From NCBI GenBank assembly GCA_041389885.1, contig JAWKRB010000016.1, positions 62,001 through 126,000 on the forward strand: a stretch of 64,000 nt of DNA, given 5' to 3'. Source of the DNA: JAWKRB01 sp041389885. Lineage in GTDB: Bacteria; Myxococcota_A; Polyangia; Polyangiales; Ga0077539. A program made the position numbers and the translations under genes. Shown one piece after another: positions 57,018-64,000 of the stretch. Every line of letters begins with the position of its first letter. Positions within the stretch are counted from its first letter, which is position 1. The notes beneath the pieces are model-generated. The model saw only the letters and a program-made list of their open reading frames with translations. It searched no databases and was not told the origin of the DNA.

Positions 57018-57122
57018 CTGCTTCTCTCTTCTCCAGCGGCCGCCCACCGACCAAGGCGCCCACCGATGGGGTTCGCAGCGCGGGTTGAACCCCGTCCCTC
57101 GCTCGTCGGCTCTCACCCGACG

Positions 57123-57488
57123 ATGTTGAACCTCCGTCGCCTCCTGCTCCCGTTGATCCTGGCCGCGTCGATGCCGGCTTGCACCGAAGACCCGCCCGCG
57201 CAGGGGCATGCGCAGGCCGCGAGCGTCGAGTCGGCCGAGGCCCGCAGGCTGGTCGCGGCGGGCGCGGTGCTCCTCGACGTGCGCACGCCCGGCGAGTTTC
57301 AGGGCGGGCACCCATCGCCCGCGCGAAACATCCCCGTCGACGAGCTCGAGGCGCGCATGTCGGAGCTCCCACGCGACAAGACCGTGGTGGTCTACTGCCT
57401 CTCGGGCGGGCGCAGCCGTCAGGCCGCCTCGATGCTCGCGCGGGCCGGCTACACGGTGCGCGACCTGGGGCGGGTGAGCGCCTGGTGA
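57123..57488 (+). CDS. Rhodanese-domain lipoprotein
   Basis: A 121-residue protein with a signal peptide ending in a lipobox (AASMPAC) and a rhodanese domain: VLLDVRTPGEFQGGHPSPA, NIPVDELEARM and the active-site loop YCLSGGRS with its Cys. Likely moves sulfur or detects redox state at the envelope. The ATG at 57123 is chosen as it directly precedes the signal peptide. It lies 105 bases after tRNA-Ser(GCU), and its stop is four bases from the convergent upp stop. Confidence 0.9.
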   Translation: MLNLRRLLLPLILAASMPACTEDPPAQGHAQAASVESAEARRLVAAGAVLLDVRTPGEFQGGHPSPARNIPVDELEARMSELPRDKTVVVYCLSGGRSRQAASMLARAGYTVRDLGRVSAW

Positions 57489-57492
57489 GCGC

Positions 57493-58137
57493 CTACTTCG
57501 TGCCGAAGAGTCGGTCGCCCGCGTCGCCGAGGCCGGGGAGGATGTAGCCCTTCTCGTTGAGCTGTCGGTCGAGGGCCGCGGTGTAGACCTTCACGTCGGG
57601 GTGTGCCTCTTGCAGCACCTTGACGCCCTCTGGGGCGGCCAGGAGGCAGACGTACTTGATCGAGCGGGGGTGGGTCTGCTTGATGCGGGCGATGGCGGCC
57701 GAGGCCGAGTTGCCCGTGGCGAGCATCGGGTCGCACATGATCACGTCGCGCTCCTGCATCTCTTGCGGAACGCGAAAATAGTACTCGACGGGTTGGAGCG
57801 TCTCGTGGTCGCGGTAGAGCCCGACGTGCCCGACGCGGGCCGAGGGGAGCACCTTGAGCATCCCGTCGAGGATGCCGTTGCCCGCGCGGAGGATCGACAC
57901 GAGCACGACCTTCTTGCCGTCGAGGAAGGGCGCGTCCATGGTCTCGAGGGGGGTCTCGATGGGCGCGAGGGTGAGCGGGAGGTCGCGCGTGGCCTCGTAG
58001 GCCAGGAGCATCGAGATCTCCTCCAGCAGCGCGCGAAAATGGCTGGTGGAGGTGTCTCTCTTTCGCATGTGCGAGAGCTTGTGTTGAACGAGGGGGTGAC
58101 CGATCAAGACGAGGTTCTGCATGGCGACGATCGCCAT
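57493..58137 (-). CDS. upp: Uracil phosphoribosyltransferase
   Basis: Makes UMP from uracil and PRPP in pyrimidine salvage. The 214-residue protein has HPLVQHKLSHMRKRDTST, VSILRAGNGILDGML, YFRVPQEMQERDVIMCDPML (PRPP site), and the C-terminal GYILPGLGDAGDRLFGT signature. The ATG at 58137 has GGGGAG upstream. Complete and of normal length. Confidence 0.96.
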   Translation of the reverse strand: MAIVAMQNLVLIGHPLVQHKLSHMRKRDTSTSHFRALLEEISMLLAYEATRDLPLTLAPIETPLETMDAPFLDGKKVVLVSILRAGNGILDGMLKVLPSARVGHVGLYRDHETLQPVEYYFRVPQEMQERDVIMCDPMLATGNSASAAIARIKQTHPRSIKYVCLLAAPEGVKVLQEAHPDVKVYTAALDRQLNEKGYILPGLGDAGDRLFGTK

Positions 58138-58210
58138 AGCCCACTCCCCGGCGCGCCGTCGAGGCGCGAGGCGCATTGACGGCGGGCGACGGCTCCGCGA
58201 CCATTCGGCG

Positions 58211-58597
58211 ATGCAGCCACAGGGACCTTGGGGGCCGCCCCCACAGCAGCCGAGCGCGTGGGGACAGCCGCCGCAGCAGGGCTTCGCGCCCGGATGGATC
58301 CCCGCGGACGCGGGCTTGGAGTACCAGCGCCGCAAGCTCGACGACGAGCTGCAGACCTGGCTGATCCTCTGCGCCGTGGGGTGGCTCTCGGGGCTGCTCT
58401 TCGTCGTGGGCCCGGCGGCGTGGTGGAAGGCGAGTGACCTCACGCTGAAGTATGAGAGCCTGCGCGCGCCGGTGCCCAGCAACGTGGGCGCCCTGCGCCT
58501 CGTGGGAATTCTCACCTGCGTGCTGTGCGCGCTGCTGATGCTCGCGGGCGTCGGGGCGGTGCTGTTCTTCTTCGTGTACGCGTCGCGCTTTCACTGA
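58211..58597 (+). CDS. Two-helix membrane protein with Pro/Gln-rich N-terminus
   Basis: A 128-residue protein: an N-terminal Gln/Pro/Gly/Trp-rich stretch (MQPQGPWGPPPQQPSAWGQP), then two membrane helices (LILCAVGWLSGLLFVVGPAA and GILTCVLCALLMLAGVGAVL) with a short loop between. This layout is common among small DUF4190-like membrane proteins; function unknown. It is divergent from upp and ends nine bases from the convergent glycoside hydrolase stop. Confidence 0.75.
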   Translation: MQPQGPWGPPPQQPSAWGQPPQQGFAPGWIPADAGLEYQRRKLDDELQTWLILCAVGWLSGLLFVVGPAAWWKASDLTLKYESLRAPVPSNVGALRLVGILTCVLCALLMLAGVGAVLFFFVYASRFH

Positions 58598-58606
58598 GCC
58601 GCGCGC

Positions 58607-59821
58607 TCAGCGGGGCAGCGCGGGGCCCTCGCTGATCCAGAGGTCGTGGAGGCCGCGTCGACCGAAGCCTCCCTCGCGCCGCCCGATCTGCGTCCCCCAC
58701 AGCGGGTCGCCCGGATCGCTCCCCCAGGTGACCCGCCAATCATACAGCTCGCGCAGCACCTGCTCGCCCTCGCGCCCTCGCGGGGAGAAGCCCCACGGCG
58801 CCTCTTGCGAGCTGTCCATGGGGTTGGCGTAGTAGCGCCACACGAAGCCTCCGACGAACCACGGGCGGGGCACGAAGGCCTCCAGCAGCGCGCGGTAGCC
58901 CTCGGCCTGCGCGCGGGCGTCGACGCGCACGTCGGTCATGCCGTCGGGCCACTCCCAGGGGCGCAGCGTGGGGTCGGTGCGGGCGGTGTACCCGAACTCC
59001 GTGAACATCACCGGGCGCTGCTCGCGCAGGGCCCAACGCTCGACGAGGTCGGCGCGCTCGAGCGCCGCGCGGCGCAGCTCGTCGAGGCTCGCGCCGGGGT
59101 GCTGCGCCAGGGGATAGAAGGCCTGCACGCCGATGACATCGAGGCGGTCCCAGAAGGTGACGCGGTCGGCCTCGTCCCAATTCGCGGAGTAGGTGAGGAG
59201 CCCCGAGTACTCCCGGCGGATCGCGTCGATGACGCCGCCCCACTCGGGGCGTCCGCTCGACGAGCACATCTCCACGGCGACCGAGAGCATGTCGGCGTGG
59301 GCCTCCTCGGCGACCCTCGCCCACTGCGCGACGAAGCGCGCGTACGCCGCGAACCACCGCGCCCAGTCGCGCGGGTCGTCGAAGGCGATCTCGCCGCGCC
59401 ACCCTCCGGTGTCGGTCCAGATGTGCGGCACGAGGAGCACCCGCATCCCCCTCGCGTGCGCCTGCGCGATGACCCGCTTGACCGCCTCGCGGTTCTCCGC
59501 GAAGGGCGCCTCGAAGTCCATTCGCACGGCCGGGTCGCGGTTGGACCACATGCGCCCGAAGGGCGTGACGCTCACCCAGTTGCACCCGAGCGCCGCGAGC
59601 TCGTCGAGGGCCTCGGCGCTCGCGGGCGTGCCGTACCCAACGCCGGGGTGCTGGCTGCTCTCGATGGGTCCCAGCGTCGCGCCGCGCACCGCCCCGAGGC
59701 CGTGGCGGCGCCAGGCGTCAGCGCCGTAGCCGATGAGGGGCTCGTCGCGGGGCGCGCGGCGCTGGGCCGAAGACGCCCCCGCGGCGAGGAGCAGGCAGAG
59801 GGTCAGCGAGGCGCGGCGCAA
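58607..59821 (-). CDS. Exported glycoside-hydrolase-like TIM-barrel protein (GH113-like)
   Basis: A 404-residue protein with a signal peptide (MRRASLTLCLLLAAGASSAQ) and a TIM-barrel with the GH113-type order: LAALGCNWVSVTPFGRMWS, HARGMRVLLVPHIWTDTGGW, HADMLSVAVEMCSSS (possible acid/base Glu), VIGVQAFYPLA, and PVMFTEFGYTARTDP (possible nucleophile Glu). GH113 enzymes cut beta-mannans. The substrate here is inferred only. It lies three bases after the glutaredoxin gene on the same strand. Confidence 0.8.
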   Translation of the reverse strand: MRRASLTLCLLLAAGASSAQRRAPRDEPLIGYGADAWRRHGLGAVRGATLGPIESSQHPGVGYGTPASAEALDELAALGCNWVSVTPFGRMWSNRDPAVRMDFEAPFAENREAVKRVIAQAHARGMRVLLVPHIWTDTGGWRGEIAFDDPRDWARWFAAYARFVAQWARVAEEAHADMLSVAVEMCSSSGRPEWGGVIDAIRREYSGLLTYSANWDEADRVTFWDRLDVIGVQAFYPLAQHPGASLDELRRAALERADLVERWALREQRPVMFTEFGYTARTDPTLRPWEWPDGMTDVRVDARAQAEGYRALLEAFVPRPWFVGGFVWRYYANPMDSSQEAPWGFSPRGREGEQVLRELYDWRVTWGSDPGDPLWGTQIGRREGGFGRRGLHDLWISEGPALPR

Positions 59822-59824
59822 CGC

Positions 59825-60082
59825 TCACGCCAGGCCGAGGAGCCGGTCGAGCTCACCGCGGCGATCGAGGTCGTGCAGGTCGTCGCAGCCGCCGACGGGA
59901 CGCCCGTCGATGAAGGTCTGCGGCACGGTGTGCTGCCCCGTGACCTCCGAGAGCCACGCGCGCTTCGCGCGGTCGCCGCCGACGTCGATGGACGTGTACC
60001 GCACGCCCTTGCGGTCGAGCAGGGCCTTCGCCCGGTAGCAGTACGGGCAGTAGCCCGTGACGTAGATCGTGACCTCGGCCAT
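59825..60082 (-). CDS. Glutaredoxin
   Basis: An 85-residue glutaredoxin with the dithiol site GYCPYCYRAK, then the TVPQTFIDGRPVGGCDDLHD segment (cis-Pro and glutathione-binding GG). Reduces glutathione mixed disulfides and ribonucleotide reductase in relatives. The ATG at 60082 is chosen because the fold begins there; a longer frame upstream is not like the family. It lies 16 bases after mglA on the same strand. Confidence 0.93.
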   Translation of the reverse strand: MAEVTIYVTGYCPYCYRAKALLDRKGVRYTSIDVGGDRAKRAWLSEVTGQHTVPQTFIDGRPVGGCDDLHDLDRRGELDRLLGLA

Positions 60083-60098
60083 CACAGCGCCTCGAAGG

Positions 60099-60692
60099 TC
60101 ACTGCCCGGATCCGCGCTTGAGCTCGGTGAGCACGAGCTTCGCCACGGCCTTGAGCGTGTCAAACACGCCGATGCCCTTGCTCGCGATGGCCTCGAACTC
60201 CGGGGCCTTGAGCGGGTTGAGCGCCTCGCGCAGCTCCTCGACCGAGGCGATGTTGGGCAGGTCGCGCTTGTTGTACTGGATCACGTACGGGAGCTTCTCG
60301 AGCTCGTAGCCCTGCTCGGCCAGATTCAGCTGGAGGTTGTCGGCGCTCTCCATGTTCGCCTCCATGCGGTCGATCTGCGAGTCGCCCACGAAGACCACGC
60401 CGTCGACCCCCTTGAGGATCAGCTTGCGCGAGGCGTCGTAGAACACCTGGCCGGGCACCGTGTAGAGGTGGAAGCGGGTCTTGAATCCCCGAATTTCACC
60501 GAGCGAGAGGGGCAAGAAGTCGAAGAAGAGCGTTCGGTCCTGCTCCGTCGCCAGGGAGATCATCTTCCCTTTGGCTTCGGGGGCGGTGCGCTGAAAGATC
60601 CACTGGAGGTTCGTGGTCTTTCCGCACAGCCCGGGGCCGTAGTAGACGATCTTGCAGTTGATCTCGCGAGACAGGTAGTTGATGAACGACAT
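60099..60692 (-). CDS. mglA: MglA-type small GTPase
   Basis: A Ras-like GTPase that sets the leading cell pole in gliding and twitching bacteria. The 197-residue protein has the P-loop GPGLCGKTT (19-27), the MglA-type switch II LYTVPGQVFYDASRKLIL and the NKRD base-recognition motif. The first residues MSFINYLSREINCKIVYYGP are a family signature. It lies 15 bases after mglB, its GTPase-activating partner, on the same strand. Confidence 0.96.
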   Translation of the reverse strand: MSFINYLSREINCKIVYYGPGLCGKTTNLQWIFQRTAPEAKGKMISLATEQDRTLFFDFLPLSLGEIRGFKTRFHLYTVPGQVFYDASRKLILKGVDGVVFVGDSQIDRMEANMESADNLQLNLAEQGYELEKLPYVIQYNKRDLPNIASVEELREALNPLKAPEFEAIASKGIGVFDTLKAVAKLVLTELKRGSGQ

Positions 60693-60707
60693 CGATTCCC
60701 TCGGCGG

Positions 60708-61178
60708 TCAATCGTTGAAGAGGTTGTCGATGTCTTCGTCGGTGATCTCGTTGAACGGCCCGTGCCCTTCGGGGGGGAGCCGCTTGAGGAGCGCGTCGAA
60801 GATCGCGTTGAGCTCCTCCGTGGCCCGCTTCACGCGCAGCCGCACGAGACCCAGGGTCGCCCTGGAGTCGAAGATCACCGCGAGGATGACCCGGTTGCCC
60901 ACGAGCTGGATGTGGATGTTGGCCTTCACGCCCTCGTGAAACTGCGTGGGGAACTCGTTCTCCTTCAGCAGCTTCGCCATGCCGCCCATCGCGGCGATGG
61001 TGCCCGCGATGAGGGAGGCCAGCGAGGTCGTGTCGAGGTTGTCGGTCTCGCCGCTCGCTGAGATCAGCTGTCCATTCTTGTCGACGATGCACACCACACG
61101 CGCGTTCGAGTCGCGCACGAGCTTGTCCACGACCCCTTGGATCTGGTGCAGCTCCTCCTCGTACATCACCACGTTCAT
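60708..61178 (-). CDS. mglB: MglB, roadblock/LC7 GTPase-activating protein
   Basis: A roadblock/LC7-fold protein that stimulates MglA GTP hydrolysis at the lagging pole. The 156-residue protein has VMYEEELHQIQGVVDKLVRD, RVVCIVDKNGQLISASGETD, LIAGTIAAMGGMAKLLKENE and IHIQLVGNRVILAVIFDSRA, all typical. An acidic tail follows (NEITDEDIDNLFND). The ATG at 61178 has GGGAG upstream; an ATG four codons later is also possible. It heads the mglB-mglA-glutaredoxin-hydrolase string. Confidence 0.94.
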   Translation of the reverse strand: MNVVMYEEELHQIQGVVDKLVRDSNARVVCIVDKNGQLISASGETDNLDTTSLASLIAGTIAAMGGMAKLLKENEFPTQFHEGVKANIHIQLVGNRVILAVIFDSRATLGLVRLRVKRATEELNAIFDALLKRLPPEGHGPFNEITDEDIDNLFND

Positions 61179-61454
61179 CGTCGTCGTCTCCCGGCGGGAG
61201 GAGGCGCCGCGGTGGCGCGCGACCGGGTCGCGGGGGTCACCGTGCTCGACCTCTGTCTGCGTCGCCGCTCGCGCTCTGCGCGCCGAAGGTGGATACCAGA
61301 ACGCTCGCCCCGGTCGCAACCCTGTTCCTCGGCGCGGCGCGCGCCCCGAGCGCGCGGAGAACGCTCACGGCCCGTCGCGGGGCGCTCTTCGCGCGCGCCC
61401 GACGGCGTGAAGGGTGGGACACTGCGGCGACCCATCGCCCCTGGAGTGCCGACG

Positions 61455-62963
61455 ATGACCCCGAGACTCGCCGCGACCTTCGCCCTCACCGCAGCCCTGG
61501 GCTGCGACGCCGAGACCCCGGCCCTCACCGACGCCGCCGTCGCCGACCGCGCGAGCGAAGACAGTCCCGTCCCCGACGTTCTGCTCTCCGACGCAGTGGT
61601 CCCCGACGCAGTGGTCCCCGACGCGCGCGACGTCTCCGTCGCCGACGTGCCCGCGTCCGACGTCCCCGTCGCCGACGCGCCCCTGCCCCGCCCCTCCGCG
61701 TGGGTCCGCGTGCTCGACGCGAGCTTTCTCGTGACCCCCGCCGCGCTCGCCGTGAGCCCCGACGGCTCGACCTGCGTCGTGGGTGACTTTCAGGGCGACC
61801 TCCGGGTGATGGGGCGGAGCATCACCAGCTCCGGCGCCTCGGATGGCTTCACCGCGTGCTTCGACCCCTCGGGCGCCCTGCGGTTTCTCTCGGCGTCGGC
61901 GGCGCCCGGCGACGACGCCTTCACCGCCGCCGCGGCGGACGGCGACGAGCTGCTGGTGGCCGGTCACCTCCCCGGCCCTGCGACCCTCGGGTCCTTCGCG
62001 CTGGGCAGCGCCGGGGGCGTCGACGCCGTCGTCGCCCGCTTCGACCGCGCGGGCCGCGTGACCCGCGCCGTGAGCTTCGGCGGCGCCGGCAGCGACCAGC
62101 CCAGCGCCCTCGCCGTCGACGGGCGGGGCCACGTCTACGTCGCGGGCACCTCCGACCAGGACCTTCGCGCAGGCTCCGTCGCCCTGCGCAACGAGGGCCG
62201 CGCCGTGGCCTGGCTCCTCGAGCTCGACGCGAGCCTCACGCCGCTGCGAGGCCGCGCGTTCACCGCGGGCTTCGACGCCCAGACCACCGCGCTGCGGGTG
62301 TCGAACGACGGCGCGGTCACCCTCGGCGGGCAGTTCTCGGGCTCGCTCACCACCGGCGGCCCGGTGCTCGGCGCGACCCGCGCGCAGGACGTCTTCGTGA
62401 TCCGCATCGCGCCTGACGGGCAGACCGCGTGGGCGAGCCGGTACGGCGGCGGGGGCGACGACCGGCTCCACGACCTCGCGGTCTCCCCGGGCGGAGAGGT
62501 GACCCTCGCGGGCTCTAGCGGCCTCGGCCGCTTCGCCTTCGGCGCCGACGAGTTCGACGTCGTCGGCTCGAGCGACGGCTGGATCGCCCGCGCCGGCGCC
62601 GACGGCGCGCCGCGGTGGTCGCGCCGCGTCGGAGGCGACGGCGAAGACCGCGTCTTGTCGCTCTTCGCGGGCGATCGCGGCGGCATGGCCGTGGGGCGCT
62701 TCGACCGCGCGGTGGCGCTGGGCGACGCCAGCTTCACCTCGCGAGGCGCCGCCGACGCGTGGCGCGCGAGCTTCGACGAGGCCGGCGCGGTGCGCGGCGT
62801 GGCGCAGTACGGCGGGGAGGGCCCCGACGTCGCCACCGCCGTGGCCGCGGCGCCGGGAGGCAGCGTGACCCTCGGGCGCTTCGCGCAGCGCGCGGTCGTG
62901 GCGGGCGAGGCGATTCAGACCGTGGGCATCGCCGGCGCCTTCGTGCACCGCGCCGTCGAGTGA
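61455..62963 (+). CDS. Beta-propeller (SBBP-like) lipoprotein
   Basis: A 502-residue protein: lipobox signal (FALTAALGC), an Asp/Val/Ala-rich linker with short repeats (SDAVVPDAVVPDA, about residues 40-75), then repeated beta-propeller blades (ALAVSPDGSTCVVGDF, SALAVDGRGHVYVAGTS, HDLAVSPGGEVTLAGSS). Each is about 50 residues, as in SBBP/NHL-like propellers. Probably surface or periplasmic and binding rather than catalytic. The ATG at 61455 is chosen as it directly precedes the signal peptide. Confidence 0.8.
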   Translation: MTPRLAATFALTAALGCDAETPALTDAAVADRASEDSPVPDVLLSDAVVPDAVVPDARDVSVADVPASDVPVADAPLPRPSAWVRVLDASFLVTPAALAVSPDGSTCVVGDFQGDLRVMGRSITSSGASDGFTACFDPSGALRFLSASAAPGDDAFTAAAADGDELLVAGHLPGPATLGSFALGSAGGVDAVVARFDRAGRVTRAVSFGGAGSDQPSALAVDGRGHVYVAGTSDQDLRAGSVALRNEGRAVAWLLELDASLTPLRGRAFTAGFDAQTTALRVSNDGAVTLGGQFSGSLTTGGPVLGATRAQDVFVIRIAPDGQTAWASRYGGGGDDRLHDLAVSPGGEVTLAGSSGLGRFAFGADEFDVVGSSDGWIARAGADGAPRWSRRVGGDGEDRVLSLFAGDRGGMAVGRFDRAVALGDASFTSRGAADAWRASFDEAGAVRGVAQYGGEGPDVATAVAAAPGGSVTLGRFAQRAVVAGEAIQTVGIAGAFVHRAVE

Positions 62964-62973
62964 GGGAGCCCCG

Positions 62974-63996
62974 TCACATCATCAGGTCGTCGGCGCTCTC
63001 AGAGACCTGACCCACGACGCTGTGCAGCTCCTCTTCGCGGTTCACCGCGAGCTCGTAGAGCGACGCGAGGAGCGTGGGGTGGTGCTTCACGACCGCCATG
63101 AAGTGATTGGGGCGCAGCACGAGCGCGACGGTGGGCTCCATCGCCGTGATCGTCGCCGAGGTCGGGCGGCGGAGCACCAGGGAGATCTCACCGACGCAGC
63201 CCCCGGCGCCGACGGTGGCGACCTGCACCTCGCCGAGGGCGGGGTCTGAGCGCCGCACGCTCACCTTGCCCGAGGCGATGAGGTGGAGCCCCGGCGACTC
63301 GGAGCCCTGCACGAAGAGCGCCTCGCCTGGCCGGTAGGTCCTCGTCTCGAAGGCGTTGGCGAGGGGCTCGTGCTCGGAGCCTGGCACGTTGCGCAGCAGC
63401 GGGGCCGTGCGCAGGAGGTTCTGCACGAGACGTCGCCGACCGAAGCGACGGAGCGCGTCTCCGAGGCCGGGGCTCTCCTCCGAGGCCTCGTCCAGCGCCG
63501 CCCCTGGAGCCTCGAGGATCAGCGAGGCGCGGGTGGTGAGCGCGCTCGCGGCCCGAGGCGCGGCGGTCAGCAGGGCCATCTCGCCGAACACCATCTCGGC
63601 GCCGAGCACCGCGAGCTCCTCCATCCCCGCCGGGACCGGCGAAGGGAAGGTCGGTCGCCCCTCACCGAGCGCGAACGGCGTGTCAGGACCGGTGTCAGGG
63701 ATCTTGCGGGCGACGCGCACCTCGCCCCGCGCGATGACGTACACGCTGCCGCCGGCCTCGCCCTCGGTGATGATCCGCTCGCTCGTGCGGTAGAGCCGCA
63801 CCTGCATCGAGCGCGCGAGGCGCTCGAAGGCCGACGCCGGGAGCGAGCCCCAGAACGGGTGCCGCGCGCGCGCCGAGAGCCTCTCTGGCAGGCGCGCGCG
63901 GAGGTCGGCGATGCGGCGCTCGGCGAGCTGGAGGAGGTCCTCCCGGGGGAGCTTGAGGGGCTGCACCTCGTCGCTGGCGAGCGGCGGCGGGCGCAC
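62974..63996 (-). CDS. Protein with two cyclic-nucleotide-binding domains (start may lie outside)
   Basis: A 340-residue visible part with two CAP-type effector domains. The first has RTSERIITEGEAGGSVYVIA and the phosphate-binding cassette FGEMALLTAAPRAASALT. The second has RPGEALFVQGSESPGLHLIA and VGEISLVLRRPTSATITAM. Both cassettes keep the Gly-Glu and Arg that bind cAMP or cGMP in relatives. No helix-turn-helix or kinase domain is visible. An N-terminal helical region (residues ~15-50) precedes. The first codon seen is a GTG at 63996, four bases from the window end, so the true start could be further out. Confidence 0.82.
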   Translation of the reverse strand: MRPPPLASDEVQPLKLPREDLLQLAERRIADLRARLPERLSARARHPFWGSLPASAFERLARSMQVRLYRTSERIITEGEAGGSVYVIARGEVRVARKIPDTGPDTPFALGEGRPTFPSPVPAGMEELAVLGAEMVFGEMALLTAAPRAASALTTRASLILEAPGAALDEASEESPGLGDALRRFGRRRLVQNLLRTAPLLRNVPGSEHEPLANAFETRTYRPGEALFVQGSESPGLHLIASGKVSVRRSDPALGEVQVATVGAGGCVGEISLVLRRPTSATITAMEPTVALVLRPNHFMAVVKHHPTLLASLYELAVNREEELHSVVGQVSESADDLMM

Positions 63997-64000
63997 GGAA

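Overview
The window is very GC-rich chromosomal DNA with dense, often overlapping genes. It most likely comes from a myxobacterium-type member of the Myxococcota (Polyangia/Sandaracinus-like). The reasons are an mglB-mglA polarity pair, a CarH-type B12 photoreceptor beside carotenoid genes, and many lipoproteins with Asp/Ala/Val-rich linkers. Proteins with the CNGxDDxCxG metal-binding motif and Cys-rich surface repeats point the same way. I see no phage, insertion sequence or CRISPR array.

Layout. 1-9.1 kb: a partial unknown gene, a radical SAM protein, small lipoproteins, aat, asnS, a membrane metallophosphoesterase and an outer-membrane barrel. 9.2-12.8 kb: two tandem tRNA-Ser genes, tadA, an MBL hydrolase and an M20 peptidase. 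12.9-18.2 kb: an unknown two-part protein, tmRNA (ssrA) facing sspB (the ClpXP adaptor for ssrA-tagged proteins), a SPOR protein and an outer-membrane protein. 18.3-24.5 kb: a thioredoxin-like protein, then carH divergent from crtI-crtB-cruA-like-acyltransferase, a light-controlled carotenoid locus. 24.5-32.8 kb: a sirtuin, a DUF4139 protein, a VIT/VWA protein, a ferritin-like protein and an rRNA methyltransferase. 32.7-37.3 kb: a translationally coupled minus-strand operon of five genes (redoxin lipoprotein, LolA-like, acyl carrier protein, MMPL exporter, DUF3261), resembling the export part of aryl-polyene clusters. The first gene has an in-frame TGA at a UxxC redox motif, followed at once by a SECIS-like hairpin, so I read it as a selenoprotein. 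37.4-44.1 kb: surface proteins, mostly broken by frameshifts. 44.1-49.2 kb: rlmN, a thioredoxin, phosphofructokinase, a DUF2914 protein, a NIF3 protein and a Nudix hydrolase. 49.2-53.4 kb: a frameshifted stretch with lipoproteins, a thiolase and a zinc dehydrogenase. 53.4-64 kb: an esterase, a PPC/HExxH lipoprotein, tRNA-Ser(GCU), a rhodanese, upp, a glycoside hydrolase, a glutaredoxin, mglA, mglB, a beta-propeller lipoprotein and a double cyclic-nucleotide-binding protein.

Data quality. Two zones (about 38.7-44.3 kb and 50.4-53.2 kb) and a few isolated points (22.84, 22.90 and 29.93 kb) carry single-base frameshifts, several in G or C runs. Each broken segment keeps normal coding character, so these look like sequence errors rather than decay. 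Coordinates of genes there are outer limits.

No gene-free stretch exceeds 300 bases. The longest are 14311-14568 (two hairpins), 14928-15193 (ssrA/sspB promoters) and 61179-61454 (nothing recognised).
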